Assembly: GCF_900100715.1 (NCBI RefSeq)
Contig: NZ_FNCA01000001.1
Coordinates: 484,186-548,185 of the forward strand
Direction: 5' to 3'
Length of the DNA: 64,000 bases
Source: Methanolobus vulcani
Lineage (GTDB): Archaea; Halobacteriota; Methanosarcinia; Methanosarcinales; Methanosarcinaceae
Positions 49,719 to 58,441 of this stretch are shown here, in pieces; within the stretch, counting starts at the first letter, position 1, and the number at the start of each line of letters is the position of its first letter. The notes below the pieces were generated by a model. The model made no database searches and was not told the origin of the DNA. It worked only from the letters and a program-made list of their open reading frames with translations. A program made the position numbers and the translations under genes.

Positions 49719-51044
49719 TCAGAACATATCCACCATAATAACGTAAATATCCATGACATTAGTTCCCGTTGGACCAGTCTTTATCAGGTCGCCTGTTTCT
49801 TTGAAGAAACCAAAGGAATTATTGTTGCAAAGATACATCCTGGCATCAAGTTGCAGATTCCTTCCCCGCTGAACAGTGCCACCGTCAGCGAAAGCACCTG
49901 CACAGTCTGTAGTGCCATCGTTACCATCTGTTCCTGCTGCAAGTAAAAGAACATCATTCAGCTCTGCGACCTCTATGGCAAAAGACAAAGCCATTTCCTG
50001 ACACCTGCCACCTAAACCTTTGCCTTTCATTGTAACAGTTGTTTCACCACCTGCAAGTATGCATGCTGGAAGAGGAAGCGGTGTACCCCTCTGTCTTTCT
50101 TCCCTGGCAATTGCTGCAAAGACCTTGGCAACCTCCTTAGCCTCACCCACAATGGACGATGTAAGAACCATGGTATTATAACCCAGTTCAGAAGCCTTTT
50201 TCTCAGCTTCCTGAAGTGCAAGGGAATTGTTTCCCACAAGATAGTGACTGGTCTTTTCAAAAGCTGATGCTCCTGAATTTGGAGTTTCCTCAATTACACC
50301 TTCCAGGCCATCATCAAGAACTCCGGCAACCGCAGGAGATAACGCAATACAATATCTTTCGATGATATCATGGAAATCTACAAAAGAAGAGGTATCTGGA
50401 ACTGTCGGACCTGAGGCGATCACATCCAGAGGATCACCAACAACATCTGAAAGGATCAGGCTGACAGATTCGGAAGGGAAAGCCATTTTTGCAAGGCCAC
50501 CGCCTTTTATTGAACACAGATGCTTTCTTACAACATTAAGCTCGTCAATGGTTGCACCGGCGCGCATCAGGCTATCGGTTAACTTTGCCATATCCATAAG
50601 TGAGATCCCTTTACGTGGATATGTGACAAGTGCCGAGCCTCCACCTGATATGAGGAAAAATATCAGGTCATTGGTATCGGTAGTCTCAAGAAGATCATGG
50701 ATCATTTTTCCGGCTGCAATACTGTTATCATCCGGCATGGGATGACTTGCTTCAAAAACCTTCATTCGAGAGAGAGGAGCTGCAAACCCTTTTTTAGTAA
50801 TAGCGATGCCACTTGAAAGAGAATCACCCAGAATCTCTTCCATGGCCTTTGACATTGGTATGGCTGCCTTTCCAAAAGCGATAACATAGATATTCACGTA
50901 CTGTGAAAGGTCATAAGAGCGACCATTTATAGATAATTCATTTCCGCTCTTCTCCACCGAACGATAAATACAGGCCTCAGGGTCAACTGCTGCAATTGCC
51001 TCTGACATAATGGAATATGCATCGTTCCTCATCTTTTCATTCAT
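49719..51044 (-). CDS. glycerate 2-kinase (MOFRL family)
   Basis: ATP-dependent kinase making 2-phosphoglycerate from D-glycerate, feeding lower glycolysis/gluconeogenesis. N-terminal DUF4147 domain: IYVIAFGKAAIPMSKAMEE (about residues 48-66), ISGGGSALVTYP (about 130-141), VRKHLCSIKGGGLAKMAFP. C-terminal MOFRL domain: ILAGGETTVTMKGKGLGGR (about 330-348) and AAGTDGNDGTTDCAGAFADG (about 377-396). 441 aa. Pyruvate kinase lies 7 kb away, using the downstream product phosphoenolpyruvate. Confidence 0.92.
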   Translation of the reverse strand: MNEKMRNDAYSIMSEAIAAVDPEACIYRSVEKSGNELSINGRSYDLSQYVNIYVIAFGKAAIPMSKAMEEILGDSLSSGIAITKKGFAAPLSRMKVFEASHPMPDDNSIAAGKMIHDLLETTDTNDLIFFLISGGGSALVTYPRKGISLMDMAKLTDSLMRAGATIDELNVVRKHLCSIKGGGLAKMAFPSESVSLILSDVVGDPLDVIASGPTVPDTSSFVDFHDIIERYCIALSPAVAGVLDDGLEGVIEETPNSGASAFEKTSHYLVGNNSLALQEAEKKASELGYNTMVLTSSIVGEAKEVAKVFAAIAREERQRGTPLPLPACILAGGETTVTMKGKGLGGRCQEMALSFAIEVAELNDVLLLAAGTDGNDGTTDCAGAFADGGTVQRGRNLQLDARMYLCNNNSFGFFKETGDLIKTGPTGTNVMDIYVIMVDMF

Positions 51045-51076
51045 AGTATTCCATCCAGGCCTTTCTGAATTCCAGC

Positions 51077-51694
51077 TTACCGGCGGCTGTAAGTTCCCAT
51101 CAGTTCACCATACGCCAGCACGTGCCCACTCATTGCATTTTCCACAAGACCACGGTCTGAGCCACTTTGCAGATCCAGTTCTGTGTCAAGTGCGTATACT
51201 TTGAAGAAGTATCTGTGGCTTCCGGAAGGAGGACACGGTCCGATGTATGATGTCTTACCTGCACTATTTTTACCTTCAATTCCCGGAATACTGTCTTCAT
51301 CTATCCGAGAGTCCACGGGAATGTTCCAGACCACCCAGTGAGTGAACGTACCCATAGGTGCGTCAGGGTCATCCATTATCAATAAAAGAGAGGCAGCTTC
51401 TGCCGGAACATCGGATATTTCCAGATCAGGACTTATGCCCTTATCATCACATGTGTATTTCATTGGTATAGCTTCGGATTTTTCAAAGGCTGAACTTGTT
51501 ACTGTTAGTGTATCGGATATCATAGTATCATCATCCGGACTGACTGCTGTATCATCTGTGATATCTGCAGCCTTCCCACTTAGAACATCGGTAGTTTCTT
51601 CCTGAACATCATCTGAATCCATACAACCTGATAATGCAATGGAAAACACCACGACAATCATTATTGCGATTCTTATGGTACGCTGAGAGTTCAT
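51077..51694 (-). CDS. PEBP/YbhB-family lipoprotein
   Basis: Phosphatidylethanolamine-binding-protein-like (Raf kinase inhibitor-like, YbhB/YbcL) domain. The N-terminus is a lipoprotein signal with lipobox ALSGC (Cys24), followed by an Asp/Thr-rich linker (about 25-65). The PEBP fold has PMKYTCDDKGISPDLEISD (about 77-95), LLIMDDPDAPMGTFTHWVVW (the DPDAP ligand loop, about 104-123) and the GPCPPSGSHRYFFKVYALD block (about 151-169). 205 aa. Ligand unknown. It lies 30 bases beyond the glycerate kinase start on the same strand. Confidence 0.88.
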   Translation of the reverse strand: MNSQRTIRIAIMIVVVFSIALSGCMDSDDVQEETTDVLSGKAADITDDTAVSPDDDTMISDTLTVTSSAFEKSEAIPMKYTCDDKGISPDLEISDVPAEAASLLLIMDDPDAPMGTFTHWVVWNIPVDSRIDEDSIPGIEGKNSAGKTSYIGPCPPSGSHRYFFKVYALDTELDLQSGSDRGLVENAMSGHVLAYGELMGTYSRR

Positions 51695-51843
51695 GGTATC
51701 ACCTGAAAGATATGATATGAACGCTTAACCCCGGTATAAATATAATTAATACACTTACTGCCGATTATTTATTATTTGTGGCATAATCAGAAAATCTTAG
51801 AAAAAGTGATAGCATCAAAGCTATCTATTCCAATGCCAGGCAT

Positions 51844-52029
51844 TCATTCTTCAGGAATGATTATCCATGCAATGATATAGATAAGAATTCCAGTGCCGAG
51901 GCTAAAAAAAGTGCCCACAGCCCAGATTAGCCTGATAAGTACCGGGTCTACTTCTGTGTAAAGACCAATACCACTGCAAACACCTGCAAGTATTCTATCT
52001 TCTTTTGAGCGTCGCAATTCTTTATACAT
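51844..52029 (-). CDS. PspC-domain membrane protein
   Basis: 61-aa stand-alone PspC domain: RRSKEDRILAGVCSGIGLY, VDPVLIRLIWAVGTF, then a hydrophobic helix GTGILIYIIAWIIIPEE. In bacteria PspC senses envelope stress; the role in archaea is not established. Same strand as the HxlR gene, 18 bases downstream of it, so possibly cotranscribed. A weak hairpin GATAGC/GCTATC follows (about 51808-51825). Confidence 0.85.
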   Translation of the reverse strand: MYKELRRSKEDRILAGVCSGIGLYTEVDPVLIRLIWAVGTFFSLGTGILIYIIAWIIIPEE

Positions 52030-52047
52030 AGATTCCTCTTAAAGGGA

Positions 52048-52404
52048 TCAAAGGTCGCATGTTTTACAGTTGGTGCCACCACATTCCGGATTCTCGAACT
52101 GCCATTTAAGGCCCCACTGCTTTATATTCTGCAACACATGAAGGAATTCTTCCCCGCTTTCTGTAAGACTGTATTCTGACTTAATAGGGAAAACTGTATC
52201 ATCGACGATCTTATCAACAAGACCATGTTCTTCCAGTTCCTTCAACCTTGTGGACAGTGTCTTTGGTGTCACGTCCTGTAACTTATTTTTAAGCTCATTG
52301 AACCTTTTGCGCTTATGTTCACCTTTGTAAAGCTCATGCAAGATGCATAACGACCATTTTTTGCCGACAATATCGACCGTTTTGTAGATTGTGCAATCTT
52401 TCAT
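52048..52404 (-). CDS. HxlR-family transcriptional regulator with Cys-rich tail
   Basis: Winged-helix regulator, 118 aa. HxlR motifs: VDIVGKKWSLCILHELY (about residues 10-26), RFNELKNKLQDVTPKTLSTR (about 34-53), LKELEEHGLVDKIV. Unusual cysteines: one near the N-terminus (MKDC), one in the first helix, and a C-terminal cluster C-GGTN-C-KT-C. These suggest a redox- or metal-sensing mechanism (inference). The gene is divergent from the Dsr-like gene and shares a 91-base promoter region with it. A palindrome TCCTATAGGA lies just before its ATG. Confidence 0.85.
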   Translation of the reverse strand: MKDCTIYKTVDIVGKKWSLCILHELYKGEHKRKRFNELKNKLQDVTPKTLSTRLKELEEHGLVDKIVDDTVFPIKSEYSLTESGEEFLHVLQNIKQWGLKWQFENPECGGTNCKTCDL

Positions 52405-52408
52405 AGTA

Positions 52409-52437
52409 TCCTATAGGAAACCACCCAATATATAAGT
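52409..52437. promoter_or_regulatory. divergent promoter region with palindrome (HxlR / Dsr-like)
   Basis: TCCTATAGGA (52409-52418) is a perfect 10-bp palindrome located 5 bases from the HxlR start codon. AATATATAAG (about 52428-52437) is a TATA box for the plus-strand Dsr-like gene. The palindrome is a candidate operator for the HxlR protein. Confidence 0.45.
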
Positions 52438-52495
52438 GAGTATCTGTAATATACCATTAATCCAGAAGAGAATTTTGGAAGAAGGAGTGACCAAT

Positions 52496-53155
52496 ATGGC
52501 AAAAGATCTACTTGAGAAGGGAGCGATCCTGCAGAGAGACCAAGAAACATACGCAATTGCACCACATCTGCCAGGTGGTGTTGTATCTGCAGAACAGCTT
52601 CGTAAAATTGCGGATGTTGCTGAGAAATATGGCGCTGCAACATTAAAAGTAACTTCATCCCAGAGAGTTTGTATCGTAGGACTCAAAGAAGATGATATCG
52701 ACAGTGCATGGGATGACCTTGGAATCAAACCAGGAGCTGCCATTGGACTTTGTGTAAGAAGTATCAAGATCTGTCCAGGTACAACATTCTGTAAGCGCGG
52801 ACAGCAGGACGCAGTCGGTCTTGGACTTAAGCTCGATGAGAAATACCACGGAATGGAACTTCCATGTAAATTCAAGATGGCTGTTTCCGGATGTGCAAAC
52901 TCATGCTCAGAACCTGCGATCAAAGATATTGGTGTCATGGGAACACCAAAAGGATACACTGTCATGGTAGGCGGTAACGCAGCACTTAAACCAAGGATTG
53001 CAGACGTAATTGCAGACGAGCTTAGTGAAGACGAAGTTCTTGCACTTGTTGAAAAGATTGTAACATTCACCAAGGCACACGGTTCAAAGCACCGTCTTGG
53101 AAGAGTTATTGATGATATCGGCCTTGACAAATTCAAGGAAGAGATCGGTCTTTAA
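52496..53155 (+). CDS. small dissimilatory sulfite reductase-like protein (group I Dsr-LP)
   Basis: 219-aa siroheme/4Fe-4S protein of the nitrite/sulfite reductase fold, the compact form found in many methanogens. The N-terminal ferredoxin-like half has PHLPGGVVSAEQLRKIADVA. The cluster motif is complete: CPGTTFC (CX5C, about residues 93-99) and GCANSC (CX3C, about 133-137) before SEPAIKDIGVMG. Start ATG 52496 is set by GAAGGAG about 11 bases upstream; the frame is open to 52436. It is expected to bind siroheme, but its substrate is unknown. A perfect terminator hairpin follows (53177). Confidence 0.88.
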   Translation: MAKDLLEKGAILQRDQETYAIAPHLPGGVVSAEQLRKIADVAEKYGAATLKVTSSQRVCIVGLKEDDIDSAWDDLGIKPGAAIGLCVRSIKICPGTTFCKRGQQDAVGLGLKLDEKYHGMELPCKFKMAVSGCANSCSEPAIKDIGVMGTPKGYTVMVGGNAALKPRIADVIADELSEDEVLALVEKIVTFTKAHGSKHRLGRVIDDIGLDKFKEEIGL

Positions 53156-53176
53156 ATTAATTGAGTAATTTTTCTT

Positions 53177-53200
53177 CAGGGGAATATCCCCTGTTTTTTC
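53177..53200 (+). terminator. intrinsic terminator or attenuator after Dsr-like gene
   Basis: CAGGGGA (53177-53183) pairs perfectly with TCCCCTG (53187-53193), loop ATA, followed by TTTTTTCTT. It lies between the Dsr-like gene and the CGGC gene, so the downstream genes depend on read-through or another start. Confidence 0.7.
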
Positions 53201-53236
53201 TTATTTTATTCTTAATTCTTAAAAAACGGAGCTGGT

Positions 53237-53581
53237 ATTATCGAAGATATTAAACCTCCAACAAGGATCGCAGTTATCAGATGTGATATAGTTTCAGAAG
53301 CATGCCCTGGATTGGGATGCTTTATGGCATTCAATAAAAGAAGCATGCACTTTAAGGAGTACGATGAGAGCGCAGAAATGGTTGCATTCTTCACATGTGG
53401 TGGATGTTCCGGCAGGAGGGTTTACCGCTTGCTCAAATCACTAAAGAAACGTGGTGTTGACGTAATACATCTGAGTTCATGCATGCAGATGGAAAACTAT
53501 CCGAAATGTCCGCACATCGATGAAATTAAAAAGACAGTACAGGACGCAGGAATTAAGCTTGTTGAAGGAACGCACCATTAG
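53237..53581 (+). CDS. CGGC-domain protein, start codon apparently ATT
   Basis: CGGC (PF08821-like) redox/metal protein of about 114 aa. Conserved block: IAVIRCDIVSEACPGLGCF (N-terminal cysteines), FFTCGGCSGRRVYRLL (the CGGC motif), VIHLSSCMQMENYPKCPH, then EGTHH. No ATG, GTG or TTG lies upstream of these conserved N-terminal cysteines; the first is TTG 53312, which would delete them. GGAG at 53228-53231 is 5 bases before ATT 53237, my preferred start. Function unknown; the many Cys/His suggest a metal or Fe-S site. Followed by a ferredoxin. Confidence 0.8.
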   Translation: MIEDIKPPTRIAVIRCDIVSEACPGLGCFMAFNKRSMHFKEYDESAEMVAFFTCGGCSGRRVYRLLKSLKKRGVDVIHLSSCMQMENYPKCPHIDEIKKTVQDAGIKLVEGTHH

Positions 53582-53611
53582 AATCAGAAGAGAGAATCGG
53601 GAGAGAGAAAC

Positions 53612-53980
53612 ATGGCAAAGAGACTGATAGTTAAGATAGATGAAGATAAGTGTACAGGCTGCGGAAAATGCGTATCTCCTTGTGCTGAAGGTGCGATACA
53701 AATTATAAACGGTAAGGCAAAAGTTGTTGCGGAGGAACTCTGTGACGGAATGGGATTCTGCATAGGAGTCTGCCCTGAAGGTGCCATCACCATTGAAGAG
53801 AGAGAAACTATACCCTTTGACCTGAGAAAAGCTGAATCCCAGCCAAAGACAACAGATGTTTCGATCAAGTGTTTCAGTTGCGGTTGCGGTGAGCAGGACA
53901 ACTACCTCATGCCTGTAAGGCATAACATGGAAAGTCTCTGGGTCTGCACAAGATGCCTCCCAAAGCTTATCCACGGATGA
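53612..53980 (+). CDS. 4Fe-4S ferredoxin-type protein with extra C-terminal cysteines
   Basis: 122 aa. Two 4Fe-4S motifs: [11 protein letters not shown] (about residues 14-24) and [11 protein letters not shown] (about 44-54, the first with unusual CX4-5C spacing but followed by P-E-G). A C-terminal region adds [10 protein letters not shown] (about 87-96) and [10 protein letters not shown] (about 110-119), possibly a further metal site. Probably an electron carrier or Fe-S subunit for the neighbouring Dsr-like or CGGC proteins (inference). GGGAGAG precedes the ATG. The next gene starts 4 bases after its stop. Confidence 0.87.
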   Translation: MAKRLIVKIDEDKCTGCGKCVSPCAEGAIQIINGKAKVVAEELCDGMGFCIGVCPEGAITIEERETIPFDLRKAESQPKTTDVSIKCFSCGCGEQDNYLMPVRHNMESLWVCTRCLPKLIHG

Positions 53981-53984
53981 GACC

Positions 53985-54965
53985 ATGGCTAAGGAACTCG
54001 TTCTTGAAGAAACTGCAGATTATATCTGCGACTATACTTTCAATTTTTACTGGCACAATAACAGCCTGAACCCTGACTCCTTTATACCCGGACAGAATGG
54101 TAGTACATTCACATACAATGATATAATCAATGAACTAAAGGCAGGTGGCGATGTTCGTATCACCGGAAATGTCGGGAAGAATTTTGCCTACAGCCTTGGT
54201 GCTGATATCAAACACCTTGGAGGAAGCGGGGAGATTGAAAAGGCAGGCCGGATATTCATAGATGGAAATATAGGACCTGAAGCCGGAATGGGAATGGTTT
54301 CAGGCACACTGTATGTCAAAGGTGATATCGAATATCCACTGGGAAATATTGTTGAAATTGTCAGCGATGTTCATGAATATAGAAAATTCTGCTCAATTAC
54401 AGATATATTATGTAACGGAAGCGTCAGTGATGAACTCATAGACAATGAATTCAATGGATCAGAAAGAATATTGATCCTCAAAGACGGGATTCTCAGGGGA
54501 ACCGTGGCCGCAAGATGTCCCTGTGTTTCAAAAGTAATCATTGAAGGCGATGCCTACAACGGTACCGGAATGCTTTCCAGAAAAGCCACTGTCATAGTAA
54601 ACGGCAATGCCGGGATGAATACAGGTTCCCATCTTGATGGTGGAACGGTTGTTGTCCACGGAGAGGTTGGAGAGTTTGCCGGAGCTTACATGAAAGATGG
54701 AAAACTCATTTTCCTGAACGCGAAAGGATTCATTGGAGCTGGAATGGAAGGTGGCGCGATCTACAGTAAGAACAAGGCTAAGACCAGCCCCCCTGCTGCG
54801 AGATCCAGAATGAAAGGGGAAGACAGCAGTCTTATGAGGCAATTCATGGATGCAGGAAGAGTTGAATCAATGCTCTACAACAAATATGAGAAGGATGAGG
54901 AAAAAGAAAAATACGTTGAAGTTCGTATGCGTGATGGTTCGGTCGTTATGCGTAAAATAGATTGA
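53985..54965 (+). CDS. GXGXG beta-helix protein (FwdC / glutamate synthase alpha C-terminal-like)
   Basis: 326-aa protein built from the GXGXG right-handed beta-helix found in formylmethanofuran dehydrogenase subunit C and the C-terminal domain of glutamate synthase. Repeated motifs: GNVGKNFAYSLGADI (about residues 61-75), GNIGPEAGMGMVSGTLYVKGD (parts, about 92-112), GDAYNGTGMLSRKATVIVNG (about 188-207), GNAGMNTGSHLDGGTVVVHG and GEVGEFAGAYMKDG. A charged C-terminal tail of about 60 residues follows. No FwdA/B/D genes are adjacent. It is cotranscribed with the ferredoxin, so it may be part of a redox complex. Confidence 0.82.
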   Translation: MAKELVLEETADYICDYTFNFYWHNNSLNPDSFIPGQNGSTFTYNDIINELKAGGDVRITGNVGKNFAYSLGADIKHLGGSGEIEKAGRIFIDGNIGPEAGMGMVSGTLYVKGDIEYPLGNIVEIVSDVHEYRKFCSITDILCNGSVSDELIDNEFNGSERILILKDGILRGTVAARCPCVSKVIIEGDAYNGTGMLSRKATVIVNGNAGMNTGSHLDGGTVVVHGEVGEFAGAYMKDGKLIFLNAKGFIGAGMEGGAIYSKNKAKTSPPAARSRMKGEDSSLMRQFMDAGRVESMLYNKYEKDEEKEKYVEVRMRDGSVVMRKID

Positions 54966-54996
54966 TAGACTATGTGCAAAGATTGAAGCTCCCGGG

Positions 54997-56730
54997 TTAT
55001 GCTTTATCCAGCATCACCCAGAAAACAGAACCTTTGCCCCCGGGATTATCATCAATACCCACACTGCCTTTGTGAATATCAATTATTCTTTTCACAATAG
55101 CAAGACCAAGACCGCTTCCTTTTATACCTTTTTTATCAGCCCTTCTGAACCTGTCAAAAACAAGAGGCTTTATGTCATCAGGTATACCATCTCCCTCGTC
55201 TGCAACCATTATTTTCCAGAATTTATCTTTATCCTGAACAGAAATAGTAATTGTACTACCATCAGGACTATACTTCAGAGAATTTGATATGATATTGGAA
55301 AAAACATCTTCAATCACATCATTGACCCTTGAAAAATACTCAGTTCCATTTTCATATACAAGATTGATCCCTTTCTTTGAGAACTCTGTGGAAAAACTGT
55401 CAACAACCATGTGCAATATTAAACCAATGTCCTGAACTTTAAATTCCATATCCTCATGAGATTCAAGTCTTGCAAGTTTTGCAGCAGAACTTATCATTGC
55501 AGTCAGATGATCAGTCTGAGAACAGATCATTTTTAAGGATTCCTTTTTTCCAAGGTCGGTCTCTTCCACGTAAAGCATGTCGCTGAAACCTCTGATCACA
55601 TTGACCGGATTAAGCAGATCGTGCCTCATGATATCCATGAATAGATCCTTGAGCCTGTTAGATGATTCTAGCTGTGATTTCTCTTTCTTGTCAAGCATCC
55701 AGCGAGAATGAACTGCAAAAAGGACAAAGATCAGAATTATGAATACCAAAATGTACCAATATTGGATGAAAACATCTTTCAGGCTTATTTTTCCATAATC
55801 AACATACATACCATATCTTAGATCACGCATCAAACTGTCCACCGAACTGTAATCTGCCGGAACTGTCCAGCCGCTTGCACCAATTGAAATTGCAGCTTTA
55901 CTGTCTGCAGGCATGGTCAACAGAGCAATGGTCATAAGTTTGGATATTTCATCAGACGTTGATGCAGTTTTTGCAAAAACCCAGTCGGGATAAAGTTTGG
56001 TACTGGATATAAAAGGGTAATCATCATATTCTTTTGTGTTCAGGATCTTAACATCACCCTTATGAACAACACCGTCCCTTATCAGCGATTCCAGAACTCC
56101 GGTCCTGACAGTTCCGGCATCTATCTCTCCTTCTATAACAGAAAGAACAACATCCTTCTGGGAATTTACAAATGTTATTTTGCTGAAATCAGCATCATTG
56201 ATATCCACAAGATGAAACTCTCCACTTGATGCCAGATATCCGCCCAATGACTTGTCACTGGCAGCCACGAATGAGTCGCCTTTTAAATCCTTCAGAGAAT
56301 TAATATCGTCCCTGCCAGCCTTTGTAAAAATAACACCACCCATACCAGCATATGAAGAGTTATTCCAGAATGGCTGTACAGTTGCTATCCTGCCGGCCCC
56401 GTGAAGACGTGACATTTCCACATATAGTAACGGATTGCAGTAAAAGAAATCAATGCGCTTAGCCTTTATTTTTTGAGAGAACACATCGTATTCAAGGGGT
56501 ACAATTTCAAAACTCGAATTGGGAATTGTGTCTTCCAGATAATCCACCATCGGACTCCATGTCCCTTTAAGATCACCTTTATCACCATAGATCGAGAGAA
56601 CTCCGATCCTGTAGGTATGGGATTCATTTGACTCACAACTTGCAAAGGGAATAAAGAGAATGCTGAAAATGAATAGAATCAGTGTTAATCTGGTATACAG
56701 ATGAAGTTTTTCTTTTTTAGAAACGCCCAT
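54997..56730 (-). CDS. histidine kinase with PhnD-like periplasmic-binding sensor domain
   Basis: 577 aa. Signal/first helix at about 10-30, then an extracellular PhnD/phosphonate-binding-like domain (about 40-300: IGVLSIYGDKGDLKGTWSP, FYCNPLLYVEMSRLHG, FVAASDKSLGGYLASS). A second membrane helix is at about 322-343. The kinase core has H-box MDIMRHDLLNPVNVIRGF (about 367-384), N-box DVFSNIISNSLKYSPDG, G1 VADEGDGIPDDI and G2 KGSGLGLAIVKRIIDIH. It probably senses an oxyanion such as phosphate, phosphonate or phosphite outside the cell (inference). No transport genes adjoin. Confidence 0.9.
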   Translation of the reverse strand: MGVSKKEKLHLYTRLTLILFIFSILFIPFASCESNESHTYRIGVLSIYGDKGDLKGTWSPMVDYLEDTIPNSSFEIVPLEYDVFSQKIKAKRIDFFYCNPLLYVEMSRLHGAGRIATVQPFWNNSSYAGMGGVIFTKAGRDDINSLKDLKGDSFVAASDKSLGGYLASSGEFHLVDINDADFSKITFVNSQKDVVLSVIEGEIDAGTVRTGVLESLIRDGVVHKGDVKILNTKEYDDYPFISSTKLYPDWVFAKTASTSDEISKLMTIALLTMPADSKAAISIGASGWTVPADYSSVDSLMRDLRYGMYVDYGKISLKDVFIQYWYILVFIILIFVLFAVHSRWMLDKKEKSQLESSNRLKDLFMDIMRHDLLNPVNVIRGFSDMLYVEETDLGKKESLKMICSQTDHLTAMISSAAKLARLESHEDMEFKVQDIGLILHMVVDSFSTEFSKKGINLVYENGTEYFSRVNDVIEDVFSNIISNSLKYSPDGSTITISVQDKDKFWKIMVADEGDGIPDDIKPLVFDRFRRADKKGIKGSGLGLAIVKRIIDIHKGSVGIDDNPGGKGSVFWVMLDKA

Positions 56731-56816
56731 ACCCCCTATTTATGTGCAAAATAGACTATTTTACTAACAGTACTTATATTTTTGCAAATAATCGTGCACA
56801 AAAAAGATTCATAACA

Positions 56817-58256
56817 TCACTCTGCAACAATAAACTTCAGGAAATTTGTGCCGCCGGATTTACCCTCTCCGGGTGCCTGACCCTGTGTTAAAAGAACCAG
56901 CTCTCCAGGTTCAATATTTCCCAATCTTTTAAGGGAATCCATAATTGTTGCTTCCCATTCATGAACTTTCAATATGACAAATACAGGATACACAGCATAC
57001 TGTAAAGCAAGCTGCTCACAGGTCAGTTCATTACGACTGAATGCAAGTATCCATACATTCGGTCTGAATCTGGAGATCAAACGTGAAGTCTTACCGGATA
57101 CCGTAGGAGTTATAATATAACGCACAGGTAAACTTCGAATTGCATCATTTACCTGTATAGAAATTACATCTTCAATGCTTGGATTCATTTTCTGGATGGC
57201 TTTTGTCATCAGTTCAAGTCCAAGAGTGGTATGGTCCCTCCATTTTTCCGTGGACGCTGCAATTGTAGCCATCATTCTAACTGTTTCAGCCGGATATTTG
57301 CCTACTGCCGTTTCTCCAGATAGCATTATTGCATCTGTACCATCTATAATTGCATTTGCAACATCTGTAGCCTCAGCTCTTGTAGGACGAATATTACTGA
57401 TCATTGACTCAAGCATTTGTGTGGCAGTGATCACCGGTTTGCTGAGAAGGTTTGCTTTGTGGATTATTGTTTTTTGAATAATAGGGACATCCTCAATAGG
57501 AACTTCTACTCCAAGATCACCACGTGCTACCATGATAGCATCAGTTTCCTGAAGTATAGAATCAATATTTTTTACTGCCTGCTCGCGCTCTATTTTTGAA
57601 ACAAGGAACGCTGTTTTTCCTTTTGATTCAATATAGTTCCGTGCCTCTACAACGTCTTCTTTGGATTCTATAAAGGAAAGACAGAATATGCTAATTCCCT
57701 CTTTTAAGGCAAAATCAATTATTTCAAGATCCTTTCCGGTTATCGGACTTACATATATCTTTGAACCGGGAAGGTTAATACCTTTTTTAGAGTACAGAGG
57801 ACCGCCTACAACGACTTTGCAATGAATATCCTCATTTTCTATTGCATCACAATTGAGCTGGATAAAACCATCACTCAGATAAATAGGACTGCCAAGTGAA
57901 ACACTATCTGTGATCTGTTTATACTGAACAGGAACCACTGAATCCTTTCCAACTATATCCCTTGTGGTCAGAGTTATCCGTTCATTCTTTTTTAGCATCA
58001 TTGGTTCATTTTCAATTACACCAACCCTGATCTTGGGACCCGGAAGATCGGCCATAATTGCAACCACCTGATTTAGTTCATCTGCCGCATCTCTGATTCT
58101 ATTGATCAGTGTACGGTGATCATCCATATCACCATGAGAAAAGTTTAGCCGCGCAACATTCATACCCGCAAGAATGAGTTCCCGGATCATCTCAGGAGAT
58201 GAAGAAGCAGGACCGATAGTACATACGATCTTTGTTTTGTGATCAGGCAAATCCAT
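56817..58256 (-). CDS. pyk: pyruvate kinase
   Basis: Converts phosphoenolpyruvate and ADP to pyruvate and ATP. 479 aa. Catalytic blocks: TKIVCTIGPASSSPEMI (about residues 8-24), MNVARLNFSHGDMDDH (about 32-47), the Lys in SKIERE (about 220), MVARGDLGVEVP (about 244-255) and the signature ITATQMLESMI (about 279-289) with MLSGETAVGKYP. The C-terminal allosteric domain is present (about 350-479). GGTGGGATAATGT precedes ATG. Transcribed alone, divergent from the large Fe-S flavoprotein that could act on lactate or pyruvate-level substrates. Confidence 0.95.
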   Translation of the reverse strand: MDLPDHKTKIVCTIGPASSSPEMIRELILAGMNVARLNFSHGDMDDHRTLINRIRDAADELNQVVAIMADLPGPKIRVGVIENEPMMLKKNERITLTTRDIVGKDSVVPVQYKQITDSVSLGSPIYLSDGFIQLNCDAIENEDIHCKVVVGGPLYSKKGINLPGSKIYVSPITGKDLEIIDFALKEGISIFCLSFIESKEDVVEARNYIESKGKTAFLVSKIEREQAVKNIDSILQETDAIMVARGDLGVEVPIEDVPIIQKTIIHKANLLSKPVITATQMLESMISNIRPTRAEATDVANAIIDGTDAIMLSGETAVGKYPAETVRMMATIAASTEKWRDHTTLGLELMTKAIQKMNPSIEDVISIQVNDAIRSLPVRYIITPTVSGKTSRLISRFRPNVWILAFSRNELTCEQLALQYAVYPVFVILKVHEWEATIMDSLKRLGNIEPGELVLLTQGQAPGEGKSGGTNFLKFIVAE

Positions 58257-58441
58257 ACATTATCCCACCTTAAAGATATTCAATAATCAATATAATTGTT
58301 CTTATGGAACTGATTAAATTTAGGTCTATTCGGAAGTATTCAATTCAGTATATATAGTGACACTATAGACATATCATAAACAGTTATCTCTAAAAATATT
58401 TTAAATATAAGAATCCAATATATATTATAATGGGGTTTATC

